Shown here piece by piece: positions 9,488-18,270 of a stretch of DNA of 22,933 bases. Location of the stretch: positions 2,122,536-2,145,468 of the forward strand of contig BFEA01000204.1 of the NCBI GenBank assembly GCA_003427395.1. Direction: 5' to 3'. The notes under the pieces are model-generated. The model was not told where the DNA came from and made no database searches. It saw only the letters and a program-made list of their open reading frames with translations. The position numbers were made by a program, and so were the translations under genes. Source of the stretch: Chara braunii (Eukaryota; Streptophyta; Charophyceae; Charales; Characeae). Each line of letters opens with the position of its first letter. Position 1 is the stretch's first letter.

Positions 9488-10156
9488 CTATAGAGGTTCA
9501 AGTTTGAAGTCATACATGTCTATGACTTCAATCCACCTCTTAAGTGCGTCGGAGAGCACGGGTTGTATCTTGATCCAGCGCAGCATCTCATGGTCAGATC
9601 TTACATAAAAGAATCTTCCTAGGAGGTAGTGTCGCCAATGGACTAGTGCTCTATAGAGGGCATAGAGCTCACGCTCATACGTGGAGTTAGCTAACTTCCG
9701 AGATGACATCTTTTTGCTCATGTACTCGATCAGCCTCAACTTTTTCCCCTCCTTCTTCGCAAGGACTGCGCCTATGCCATATTGGCTGGCGTCTGTGGTC
9801 ACAACAAAGGGTTGCTCAAGATCCGGAAGCTTGAGGGCTTCGTAGTGCGTCAGGGCATACTTCAACCTCTTGAAGGCTGCCTCACACTCTTCGGTCCACT
9901 CCCAAGGGGTGTCGAGGCATGAGAGCTCACCTAATTGGGAGGCTGTCGTGTTGTAATTTTTCACAAATGGACGATAATAGCCTGTCATCCCCAAGAATGA
10001 TCTCACCTCAGTCACAGACTGAGATCTGGGCCAGTCACATATGCTGGCCACCTTAGCATCACCCGACCTCAAACCATCGACGAAAATCTCATTACCCAGA
10101 TACAAGATCTTGGTGCGACAAAATTCGCATTTCTTCAAGTTGACCTTGTACTGGTG
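9488..10156 (-). pseudogene. RT thumb and RNase H domain of element C
   Basis: This continues the frame of the RT palm across one TAA stop (10157-10159). The thumb carries the gypsy hallmarks KKCEFCRTKILYLGNEI and SFLGMTGYYRPFVKNY. The RNase H begins near residue 111 of the 216-residue ORF. Its catalytic acids appear as TTDASQYGIG (Asp116), TYEREL (Glu157) and RSDHEML (Asp182). RNase H removes the RNA strand during reverse transcription. All three acids seem intact, but the domain is cut off from the palm and from the integrase by stops. Confidence 0.85.
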
Positions 10157-10904
10157 CTATCTTAGGAGACCTAACACTGTTTTCACGTGCTCAGCGTGCT
10201 CCTCTACAGTCTTACTAAAGATAAGAATACCGTCGAGGTACACAACGATAAACTTGTCTAAGTACTCATGAAAGATCCGGTTCATTGCGTGCTGAAATGT
10301 CCCAGGAGCATTGCATAGGCCAAAGGGCATCACCACAAACTCGTTCAGACCGTACCTGGTTTGAAAGGCGGTTCTGTGTTGATCCTCAGGTCTAATAGCA
10401 ATCTGATGGTATCCGAACTTTAGATCTATCTTAGTAAAGTACCGGCATCCATGCACTCTATCCAAGATGTCGTCAATGCGTGGTAGGGGCTATGCATTCT
10501 TAACTGTGATGGCATTCAGGCCCTCTATAGTCAATGCACCTCCTTAGGGTCCCCACTTTCTTCGGAACAAACAAAATTGGCGCTCCGTAGGGGGACGTAC
10601 TTGGCTGGATCCAGCCCTTCTCTGTGAGCTCCTTGAGCTGACGGCGGAGCTCATCTAATTTTGCAAGAGACATCCTATAGATTCGTTGTCTAGGTGCTCT
10701 ACCGGGAACAACTTCTATCGCATGGACAATCTCCCTTTCCACCACGCCCCTAGGCTCCTCAAAAAGGTCTGAATTATGAGCAACGACTGCTTCTATCTCT
10801 GGGGGTGATTTTACCACCTCCCCTTTCTCAGAGACAAAGACTAAGTACATACCTTCCTCGCAATTTGCTTGTAGTAATAGAAAGACGACACACACATGCA
10901 ACCA
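10157..10904 (-). pseudogene. Reverse transcriptase fingers and palm of element C, YLDG active site
   Basis: The fingers (10901-10500) read through EIVHAIEVVPGRAPRQRIYRM, GWIQPSTSPYGAPILFVPKK and RRCIDYRG. A frameshift near 10510 and a TAG at 10490-10492 precede the palm (10465-10157): FTKIDLKFGYHQI (motif A, Asp kept), MPFGLCNAPGTFQ, and VVYLDGILIFSKT. The last motif is normally YLDD or YVDD. Here the second Asp codon is GGT (10229-10231), giving Gly, which should abolish polymerase activity. A GT-repeat length change at 10888-10896 probably causes the frame break at the 5' side. Confidence 0.9.
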
Positions 10905-11567
10905 TAGTTCTCCACTAGTTTGCTAGCCTTAAACTATTGTAGCCTAACAATCCTTCCATTTGGCAACTTGTGGATCATCACCTTCCTATCACAATCGAAT
11001 TGAGGCTATCCAACCTCGCGGTAGTACATGCCTCGTAACATGTCGAATTGCAGTTCGTCCCTAACAAGGAATGGGATTTTATGTCTCAGTTCCCCTCCAT
11101 AGGAGAAGGTGCAGACTACGTCCTTGACATAGTCTTTTTTACTAACATAGAGTGTTTGTTGGCTAAGGCGGATGCTACAGATCTGCTAAGCCGCTGCACT
11201 TGGTCCCCTAAGTGCAGCCTGTCCACACAAGCAGGACTGATGAAGTTTCGCGTAGAACCTATGTCTGCGAAGGCGCCAAACTTTCGGCCACCTACATTGA
11301 CTTCTACCACGAAGTGTTAACCTTTTGGACCTTTGTTTAACATCGCCCAAGAGTCTCTAGGGTCCTTCTCGGACCACTCATTTTCTAACTCCTCTAAGGT
11401 CTCAGACACATCCATCAAACAAAGCATTGATTGGTCTAGATCTGTCTGACGAGCGATGACTGGGTCAATAGCCTTGGCGTTCGTCTGAAATGGAGAAGGT
11501 AAGGTTACCACTTCAGACTGAGTAAGAGCGGCTAACACTCCTACTGGCCCGAGTGTTCGGGATGGCG
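10905..11567 (-). pseudogene. Gag tail and retropepsin-like protease of element C
   Basis: An acidic linker (SEVVTLPSPFQTNAKAID, ETLEELENEWSEKD) runs into an in-frame stop at 11317. Then comes the protease start VEVNVGGRKFGAFADIGSTR. The retropepsin active-site triplet is normally DTGS or DSGS; here it reads DIGS (about 11265-11254), which replaces the conserved hydroxyl residue. A frameshift near 11120 leads to CTFSYGG, IPFLVRDELQFDMLRGM (the usual second half, hydrophobic-hydrophobic-Gly) and further stops. Such proteases cut the Gag-Pol polyprotein. This copy is dead. Confidence 0.8.
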
Positions 11568-11639
11568 AGACTGCTGCTCTCCTGAGCTACTAGCGCGGTT
11601 GTTGGTTCTATCTGGTACCACCGAGAGCCACAACTGTTG
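11568..11639. other. Junction between elements C and D
   Basis: On the minus strand, the start of D's integrase (about 11710-11640, reading DGILFLYRSSIQQQC) ends here. Within about 70 bases the C gag-tail frame (TLGPVGVLAALTQSEVV) begins. No LTR, TG...CA terminus or target-site repeat is visible between them. The exact breakpoint cannot be fixed by eye. Confidence 0.5.
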
Positions 11640-12352
11640 AGTTTACGCCAAACACTGTTGTTGTATGCTGCTGCGATATAAGAAGAGTATGCCATCAATC
11701 ATCTTATACACTGGGAAGGGTTCACAGTTCCTTTTCTGAGATTCTATTAGGTTGCCATATTCTGTCTTTAGCATACCCATCTCTGAGTTTATCTTTCAAT
11801 TCGCTTCCAATATCGAGGTAAGTAACAATAGTTCCAAAGAAGTCAAATCTACGGGAGAGAGCATCAGCTACCACACTGTACTTACCCTTGATGGTCTTCA
11901 GCTCAAAGTCGAAGGTATCTATGAACGTAGACTATCGCGCTAGTTTATCAGATAGTCGTGGTTGTGTTTTGACTCTTGAGCCACTCTAGTGTTTCATGGT
12001 CTGAGTAGACCTTGAAGTGTCTGCCCAACAAATAATGCTTCCACGTAGTTATCGCCTCCAACAAAGCAAACAACTCTCTCTCATAGGTGGCATTAGCCAC
12101 TTTCTCATAGGGTAGGGGGCAAGAGAAACGCAATTGGTATGTACCCCTTACCATCATTTTGCTGCAAGACTGCACCGATGGTGACGAAGAAGAGTGAGGG
12201 ATCAACAATCTTGAGATCAAGGTAGTGAGTCGGCATACTTCATACTCACAATATTTATTCCATAGCCAAATAGTACCCTTCTTCAATAGCCTCCTCATTG
12301 GGGCTGCTATACTAGAGAAGTTCCTCACGAACTTCTGATAGTAGCTTGCCAA
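11640..12352 (-). pseudogene. RT thumb, RNase H and start of integrase, element D
   Basis: The ORF at 12352-11948 begins with the thumb motif SYYQKFVRNFSSIAAPMRRL. It continues through a garbled first half of RNase H; the usual DAS-type motif is lost to a frame change. Recovery is at LPYEKVANATYERELFALLE and HFKVYSDHETLEWLKSQ, so the later RNase H acids are recognisable. From 11947 to 11640 the frames are broken. DGILFLYRSSIQQQC near 11700-11640 looks like the segment just before the integrase zinc-binding domain. No zinc-binding or catalytic part follows. Confidence 0.75.
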
Positions 12353-12388
12353 TCCTAAAAAGGAGTGCAGTTCGTTAGGTTCCTTGGC

Positions 12389-13167
12389 TTAGGCCAATCC
12401 TTGATTGCATAAATTTTTCTCTCTTATGGCCTTAGTCCATCTTCGTTTACGACATGTCCAAGGGAATAAAACTTCGGATTTTGCAAACTCTAATTTCTTA
12501 GGGTTCAACTTGAAGTTACCCTCGCGCAACTTATGCAGGACCATTTGCAAATGTTTCTCATGGTCGTCCAACGTCTTGCTGTAGACGAGGATGTCGTCGA
12601 GATACACAACTACAAACTGATCGAGCCACTCACGAAATAGTTCATTCATTGACCGTTGAAAGGTTGCAGGGGCGTTTGTAAGACCAAAGGCATGACTACG
12701 AACTCATAGTGACCATACCTCGTTCGAAACGTCGTTTTGTGTTGATCCTCAGGGGCCACCTTGATCTGATGGTAGCCTTACCTCAAATTGATCTTGCTGA
12801 AATAGTTGCAACTCTGCAGTTGGTCAAGCAAATCATCGATCCGTGGAAGAGGTTCCACATTTTTTACAGTTATGGACTTCAGCCCTTGGTAGTCGATGCA
12901 CAGTCTGAGCTCACCTTTCTTTTTGGGCACAAAGTAAGTTCCTGCAATTGTTTTCTTTAACTCTTCTCATTCCTGGGGGTACATGCGGTAAATCGGTTCT
13001 TTGGGAATCTTACTATCGGGAATTATCTCAATTGTGTGTTTTATAGTTCTCTCAATTACTCCTGCAGGTTCAGTTCGCAGGTCCTTATACTCACCAAGAA
13101 GTTTCTCAATAGAAGTAGGGTAGGAAGTAGAGCACTCACCCACATTCTTGACGAGTACCATCATCAC
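12389..13167 (-). pseudogene. Reverse transcriptase of element D
   Basis: The lead-in (13167-12967) shows VIERTIKHTIEIIPDSKIP and EPIYRMYP, the usual start of gypsy RT. After a frame change come [30 protein letters not shown] and motif A, which reads FSKINLR followed by a TAA stop (12778-12780) and GYHQI. The catalytic motif-A Asp is therefore Asn (codon at 12787-12789). A further frame change leads to [12 protein letters not shown] and VVVYLDDILVYSKT (YLDD intact at 12593-12604), then the thumb. Motif C is intact and motif A is not, the reverse of element C. Confidence 0.85.
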
Positions 13168-13640
13168 TTCCTATACCAACTTCTTCTTCGTTACCATACT
13201 TTGAAAGGTAGGTCATGCAACAAAAAGACAGTGACGAGTCTGATCCAAATTTATGAAATAACGTTATTAATTTCATTTCTTGGTTTTCATTTCTTAGTTT
13301 AACAGTTTTTTCTTTGTACCGGATATCCCGATCGACCTCCTCAGGCCCATCCATCCTCAGAATCATGTCAAAGGGTAAGTTCTTCTCAATCAGAAATGGT
13401 ACCTCATGTAGAATCTTCCTCTCTTCGTGAGTTCTAAAGTAACATTTCACTCTCCCCACAATGCGAGACTGTTATGGTGCTTTGGTTTGCAAGCATTGAC
13501 ACGACAGGCCTAAGCAACTCTATGACCCTCATACCAAGATGCATCTTCTTGATGGCTTTTTCGGATATGTAGGACCTAGTTGACCCAGAATCAAGTAAAG
13601 CACCAATCTGTGTTTAGCAATGTCCACGTGTGCAAGCATC
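13136..13640 (-). pseudogene. Retropepsin-like protease of element D
   Basis: The frame GALLDSGSTRSYISEKAI contains an intact DSGS active-site triplet (13581-13592). It is followed by KKMHLGMRVIELLRP and VSMLANQSTITV. A frameshift near 13460 leads to VKCYFRTHEE, LHEVPFLIEKNLPFDMILRMDG, the normal second half of the domain. The remainder (to 13136) is a Lys/Glu-rich linker to RT. Family knowledge: such a protease dimerises to mature the polyprotein. The frameshift prevents a complete product. Confidence 0.8.
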
Positions 13641-13689
13641 AATTCGCCTTTGTTTTTGGCTTTCTTAGCCCATGAACTTCTCAGATTCA

Positions 13690-14358
13690 CTATTTGTTTC
13701 CAAGTTCCTCAAGGGACTCACCCAGTGAGACTCCACACAACACATGTTCAAGGCAATATGGGTGAGGGTTTGTCATGCCCGTTGGAGGGCTCAAAGGGTT
13801 TTGGGGCGCCACATCATTATCCAAACCTTCCAGCTCAGCAGGAGCAAATGCTACTCCTACTGGCCACTCCCTTTTGGGTTCCGAATCAAGGGACACCATG
13901 CAATGATGTGTCCCTCAGTGCCACACTTGAGGCACTGGTGATTGTCCATTCGATCCTGCCACACCTTCTGCGTTATGTTCATTTTCTCCCAGGATTTCCC
14001 CGAAGCTATGCCAGGATGTTCAGGAAAGGGGCGTGCCCTCTTCTTCCATACTCCTCCATTGTAGGTGTCACCCTTGTTGGCCACCACGGTAGTGATGTCA
14101 CCATTTCCCCACTCGTTGCCGTTGCTGAACCCACCCTCGGTTTCCTCGAGGGGCCACCTGTCCATCATCTCATCGTCAAAAAGGACAAGGAGGTGGTCCT
14201 ATCGTTTCTGTCTCCATAGAATTCTTTTCCCGTTCCCACCTGACTGCCCCCCCCTTACAACACTTAACATACGAGCCTTTGCTCTCGCTGAAGAGCAAGG
14301 TCTCAAAATTGCTGATAGTTATACTTCCCTGACTTTGCCTCAGCCACAAGTTGACCCC
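13690..14358 (-). pseudogene. Gag C-terminal part with CCHC zinc knuckle, element D
   Basis: Within the ORF at 14168-13857, Cys79, Cys82, His87 and Cys92 form a C-x2-C-x4-H-x4-C zinc knuckle (NHQCLKCGTEGHIIAWC, about 13934-13893). This is the nucleic-acid-binding signature of nucleocapsid. Upstream the frame is Gly/Asn/Trp-rich and basic. The frame changes at both ends (after the gag core near 14359, and near 13860 toward the protease), so the gag-pol connection is broken. Confidence 0.78.
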
Positions 14359-15495
14359 TTATTGGTTCAGGCAGAGGCGTGAGAAGTTGTACAATAATTG
14401 GTTGTCTTGGAGGTTCACTCCAGGTACTTGCAGGAGACGATCAACTTCTAGAGACAAAGTATCCACACTTGTCAAACGCTTTTGCCCCATCGTGGTTAGT
14501 TCGTCGAAGGCCTTGTCGGCGGTCGTCTTCTCGAGGAATCTCTCTTGTATTTTCCGAAGAAATTCCCGTAGAGTCATTGTCTTTGCCTAGTCGTCGATGT
14601 CTTCGAAGCCAGCAGCGTTGGGCTCAGACAACACCCATTCCTTGGCAACTTCCCCAAGGCAAGAAGTGGAGAAAGCCGCCTGGCTATCTTCGACGACAGG
14701 GGTGGTCGAACAATATGTCTAAATCTCGGCAATCCAAACCAACAAATGCTCTCCTTTCTTTCCGTTGTAGGTAAAAGGCAATGTCATTTTCACCTTTTCT
14801 TTCCTCTTTGGTTTCTCCCCTTCATCTTCTTTCTTTGTCGTTCCATTCTTGGGAGATTCAGGTTCTTTGGGTAAACGGGTTTTCATGACGTCCTTCATTA
14901 ATTTCTTCGGTGGTTCTTTCTTTTTTTATTCTCTCTCTTCTTGCACCACCTTGTTCTTTCCTTTAACAAGTCTGGTCAGTGTCTCTAGTTCGGCGGTGAC
15001 GTGATCAATTTCGGTTTCCATATGTGCAAGATAGGCCATCATGTTCTGCATTACGGACGCCAAATGAGTTTCTGAACCAATATTAATTTTCTGTTTTATT
15101 TCTTCAACTTTTCGTTCCTGCTGTTTTTTATCTTTTTGTCGTCTCTGATAGGCTTCCTTCTTCTTTATCTCTGCTTCCAAAGCATTTTGCAGTTGCTTAA
15201 TGGTGACATCTGTAATCTTTTCACTCAATTTTGGTTCTTCTTTCTTCTCACTTGGTTCCTTCTTCTGTTCCTCTTTGATTTCGAGCCCCACTATCTTTGC
15301 AAACTGTTCGGCAACGAAACGATCGAGGCTCATACGAGCTCGATCAATGGTTATTGCACGCCTCCCAACAGCAGTTTCAGCCTTCAATAGTTCATCCTCT
15401 GTGGCACGTAGATCGAACTGGCTGTGTGCATGCTGTTCAGCATCTGGACCAGCGTCGTGCAACTCGATGATCAGTTGGCGAAGACGGCCCAGCAT
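14359..15495 (-). pseudogene. Gag N-terminal coiled coil and capsid-like core, element D
   Basis: A single reading frame runs the full length with only three internal stops: TAA at 14926-14928, TAG at 14719-14721 and TAG at 14587-14589. Residues 1-189 are strongly charged and heptad-like (EIKEEQKKEPSEKKEEPK, EIKKKEAYQRRQKDKKQQER), a probable coiled coil. Next comes a Lys/Pro-rich linker, then a capsid-like part (FTYNGKKGEHLLVWIAEI, CLGEVAKEWV, MTLREFLRKIQERF, NLQDNQLLYNFSRLC) typical of Retrotrans_gag. The first Met at 15495 fits as the protein start: upstream sequence is purine/pyrimidine-skewed leader with no continuing coding character. It would have been intact apart from the stops. Confidence 0.8.
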
Positions 15496-16164
15496 TTGCT
15501 GCCGTTTGTCATCAATTTGTCCTCCACTTCTTCTTGATCAGCAAAGCAAGTGAAAGAGATGGGGAAGGGAAGAAGAAGAGAGGGATGAACCTAGTCAGGA
15601 TGGATGTCCACAACCAAGTCCAAAGGTTTTGCAAATGAGAATGTCGCACAATGAACTTAAAAAGCCAGTTGTAGATTGCACGGCCTCAATACAAACGGGT
15701 TCTAGTAATACAGCAAGAAATGAAGAAATAAAAGAATTAAATGCAGGATCGGAATTTCTCCAAATTTCTAAGTTTATTATCTGCTAGTTTTGACGGATGA
15801 TGTTTTACTCTAAGAGACTGTGCAGGTTCCGCAGCCACGACCAGTGAGATCAAGACAACACACACGATGGCGAGTCCGCAGCCATCCATAAGACAGCCCA
15901 CAACAGGTAAGTATAGAGAACCAATCAGCAACACACCCAAACAAACAACTGTTAGCTTCTCTCCTTTGCTGTCTTCTTGCAGATAGCTGTGTGACCAGAC
16001 ACATGCCCTGGCCCGTGGCACTACAGCATAATCTTGTGCTGAACCGAAATACTACTTGGAGCACGTGAGCAGTGGAATACCACTCAGAATCGTATCTGCT
16101 CACTGGAATGCCACTTGGAAAATGCCGCGTCAACCTGTGTTACTCGCTGTTTCCTCAGGAAGGT
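15496..16164. other. Leader/flank of element D, no gene
   Basis: On the minus strand this is where the 5' leader and LTR of element D should be. The sequence next to the gag start is GA/CT-skewed. A minus-strand open frame at 16021-15737 encodes a hydrophobic stretch, but it has no family match I know and may simply be LTR sequence. Two small related dyads (AGTGG...CCACT type) occur at about 16069-16120. No LTR end or primer-binding site could be fixed. Confidence 0.35.
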
Positions 16165-16393
16165 GCCACATCAGCACCTATGTGCGCTGCCACCTCAGTA
16201 GGCAGCGTGCCATGTTAGCAAGAAACACCTCTGGAGGAGGGGAGTTCAATAGCAGTATCAAGCCTGCCATGTCAGCAAGCCACTACCAGCGTCAGCGTCG
16301 AAGGAATATCGACGTCAGCGGGTATGTGTCTTCCCTCCTCCCCCTTCCACGTCAGCACTCTCTCGCCAGTCTCTTCCCCAGTGCCACATCAGC
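16165..16393 (+). promoter_or_regulatory. Cluster of GCCACRTCAGC-like motifs
   Basis: Eight related 10-11-mers lie in the same orientation: 16165-16175, 16189-16199, 16209-16219, 16266-16276, 16286-16296, about 16310-16319, 16346-16356 and 16383-16393. Most contain CCAYRTCAGC or CGTCAGC. Another copy is at 16919-16929 and an inverted one at 16945-16954. CACGTCA/TGACGTG is the known core for plant bZIP factors (G-box/C-box hybrid), so some copies could bind such factors. No gene adjoins. It could equally be a decayed short tandem repeat. Confidence 0.45.
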
Positions 16394-17055
16394 GAATCTC
16401 GCGCCAACAGGCACTGGGTATACCAGCCAGCCGGTCAGTTATCAAGCAGCAATAGGAATAGACAACGCCGCTCTTCTCCTCCACGGTCGACACTTCAGAT
16501 CCTCGTCATTATCATCACCATCATCATCATAGTCACGCACAATGTCTCAACCAGCAGATAGCGAGGAAGGAAGATGTCGCTCTGATGCCGAATTGCAATG
16601 AACACAGACATATGAGAAGCTCGTGAATGTCGAAATGCAAGTCTGACAAAGCGCAGCATTAATGTCTCTAAAAAGCATTTATGAAACCATGCCCGTCGTA
16701 CATGTAGTCTCCCAATGTCTCAAACTCAAAGAAGAGAATGAGGAGAGGGGGAGAAGAGACTGAGAGGAGGAGTAGGGGAGTGTTCACAAGTATCAACGCA
16801 CGTGACGTCACAGGTAAGTCCAGGTAAGCTTCTCCTCATCACACACACCAATCTCACAGTCCTGATCCTCCTCTTCCTCTCCGACACTCCTGCCAATGTC
16901 GAAATCAATGTGGCTATGGCCACATCAGCATAATCTCCCTCAAGGCTGACGTCCACACACAGAATCTGGCGCCAGCATAAAGCTCCAGCAGCCTTGCATC
17001 GTCGCACCAGCAACAAGCCAGCGCCAGGCAGAATGATCTCCAAGCAGGGGCTGGG
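16394..17055. other. No gene recognised
   Basis: Contents are a short ATC-type microsatellite at about 16506-16530, a GA-rich patch at 16735-16780, and a CACGTGACGTCA palindromic pair of G-box and CRE-like cores near 16799-16812. Open frames on both strands lack any family signature. Confidence 0.4.
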
Positions 17056-17135
17056 TCAACTTATACGGTTGACTTACGTTGACCAGCCTCTGGCCTCAAC
17101 TTATACTGTCGACTCACGTTGACCAGCCTCTGGGC
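17056..17135 (+). repeat. 40-bp tandem duplication with TTGAC cores
   Basis: Copies at 17056-17095 and 17096-17135 match at 36 of 40 positions. Each contains TTATAC near its start and ACGTTGACCAGCCTCTGG near its end. The period equals that of the duplication at 755-834, but the sequences are unrelated. Confidence 0.93.
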
Positions 17136-17463
17136 TCCTGGGGTCAACGGCCCAGATCAATCGGAAGCCAATGGCCTGGATGCTGTACAGTTGCAGATTT
17201 CCCACGCGTCCCACTTGGACCGGATTCTTCTGGATACCTGCAGACAACCAACGATGCGCATTTGATCTGCAGTCGTGTCTGACCAGCGGGTTGACTTTGA
17301 CCTTTGGGGGTTGACTGTCGACTTTCTTAAAGTCAACTGTTCCTCATAGGGCCTCTGAATGCTGGTTTCGGCCCTCCGCTGGGTACCCCTTGGCCTTAGG
17401 CCTTTGCCCAGGCCCTTCTTAGACTTAGGGCGTGACTTTTGACCCCTGTGCCAGGCCTTTGAC
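17056..17463. promoter_or_regulatory. Cluster of TTGAC (W-box-like) cores
   Basis: TTGAC occurs at 17069, 17079, 17119, 17291, 17298, 17311, 17439 and 17459. Its complement GTCAA occurs near 17055, 17143 and 17332. TTGAC[C/T] is the core bound by WRKY factors in plants. Eleven cores in about 410 bases is far more than random expectation for a 5-mer on both strands (under one per 500 bases per strand at equal base use). Part of the excess comes from the 40-bp duplication. No gene start is visible next to it. Confidence 0.4.
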
Positions 17464-17633
17464 CAAAAGTGACGACCTAGAGCCCACAGCTTATGCAGAT
17501 TCAAGCCGAGTTACTGCAATGGGCATACTGAACATTAAACAAGACATTATGGCCATGAAACATTGTGATGTGATACTCTGATAAACATTGTTGGTCATGC
17601 AGCACAGACTCATGATGGCAAGATGTGTACCAA
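17464..17633. other. Unassigned spacer
   Basis: No gene, repeat or motif stands out between the TTGAC cluster and the tRNA-like sequence. Confidence 0.35.
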
Positions 17634-17700
17634 TGGGCCTATCTCAGTTGGTACACCCTGAACTGTTGAGATACAGACCTGAGTTTGAATCCAGATGGAA
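17634..17700 (+). repeat. tRNA-like sequence, possible SINE head or tRNA relic
   Basis: TATCTCAGTTGG (17639-17650) matches the pol III A-box at all but one fixed position. AGTTTGAATCC (17682-17692) matches the B-box at 9 of 11 positions. The spacing of about 43 bases is normal for a tRNA or tRNA-derived SINE. A D-stem (TCAG...CTGA) pairs perfectly and CTGT...ACAG can form most of an anticodon stem. The T-stem and acceptor stem do not pair, so it is unlikely to be a working tRNA. It reads as a decayed tRNA or the promoter head of a SINE. Confidence 0.5.
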
Positions 17701-18239
17701 CTAGATTGAAATTCTTAAATTACCTGGGCCAGTCAGATCACGAGTGATATCTCGAGGCCTTTGCCCTTTTCTATAAGCGCGAAAAGGAGAGGGAAAAAAA
17801 CGATGTTGTGATGTAGTCCATAAGAACACACAAGATAAGCCAGCTCAGCTCTGCCCGCGAGAGTTAGGCTTGTGGAAGTCATTGCATTTGGTATACAATA
17901 AAGGAAATGAAACAGGTGATATAAGTGAGTGTGGACGGGTGATGAACTCCTCAAAACAGCGTTGAGGAAATGAAACAGGTGGTCTGAGTTCCACATGTTA
18001 GTAAGGACCTACAATTTGTCGGAATGGAGCGGCCAAAGCATAACCAGCTCTTACAATGAAGATGATCTGTTAGGCCAGGGATAATCACGCAGGTCAGGGA
18101 ATAGGATGGGACTGCCCGTCAGGGAGCTGGTTAATGGTAAGAACTAGCCTTCTGCATGTTGGTGCTCCCTCCATGTAGTTTTCCTATATTCATTGGGCAA
18201 TATGGGTGTGCATAGCCAGAAGTCACGGACGAGACATAG

Positions 18240-18245
<6 letters not shown>
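17701..18245. other. No gene recognised; short direct repeat
   Basis: AGGAAATGAAACAGGTG occurs twice, at 17902-17918 and 17965-17981 (period 63). Otherwise I see nothing of note. This could be the body of a SINE headed by the tRNA-like sequence, but no A-rich or T-rich tail could be assigned. Confidence 0.4.

Positions 18246-18270
<25 letters not shown>
18246..18270 (+). repeat. (AC)n microsatellite
   Basis: About 12 perfect AC dinucleotides in a row. Open frames that cross it on either strand encode only His-Thr or Val-Cys runs and should not be taken as genes. Confidence 0.97.

Larger units (their letters stand above)
7555..11567 (-). mobile_element. Element C: truncated Ty3/gypsy chromovirus-type retrotransposon
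   Basis: Reading the minus strand, domains come in the order protease, RT, RNase H, integrase, chromodomain. That is the Ty3/gypsy order; Ty1/copia has integrase before RT. The C-terminal chromodomain places it with chromoviruses. The gag, the primer-binding site and a recognisable pair of LTRs are missing. Frameshifts or stops separate nearly every domain. Its upstream end abuts element D in the same orientation. Confidence 0.85.
11640..15495 (-). mobile_element. Element D: truncated Ty3/gypsy retrotransposon
   Basis: Minus-strand order is coiled-coil gag, capsid-like gag, CCHC zinc knuckle, protease, RT, RNase H, then the first few residues of integrase, where it stops. The catalytic integrase and any chromodomain are absent. 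Its sequences differ clearly from element C (compare YLDDILVYSKT with YLDGILIFSKT and flanks), so it is a separate family or lineage. Stops and frameshifts occur throughout. Confidence 0.85.

Noticed and set aside
15625-15650. TTTGCAAATGAGAATG near the element D leader as another hairpin-family copy
   Set aside because: Only the short lead matches; the stem and loop are absent. It could be chance.
15737-16021. Minus-strand ORF with hydrophobic, membrane-like segments
   Set aside because: It lies where the LTR or leader of element D is expected. Hydrophobicity alone in an isolated 94-codon frame is not enough to call a gene.
16726-17043. 105-codon minus-strand ORF
   Set aside because: Composition follows the GA-rich strand, and it crosses the motif-rich region without any domain.
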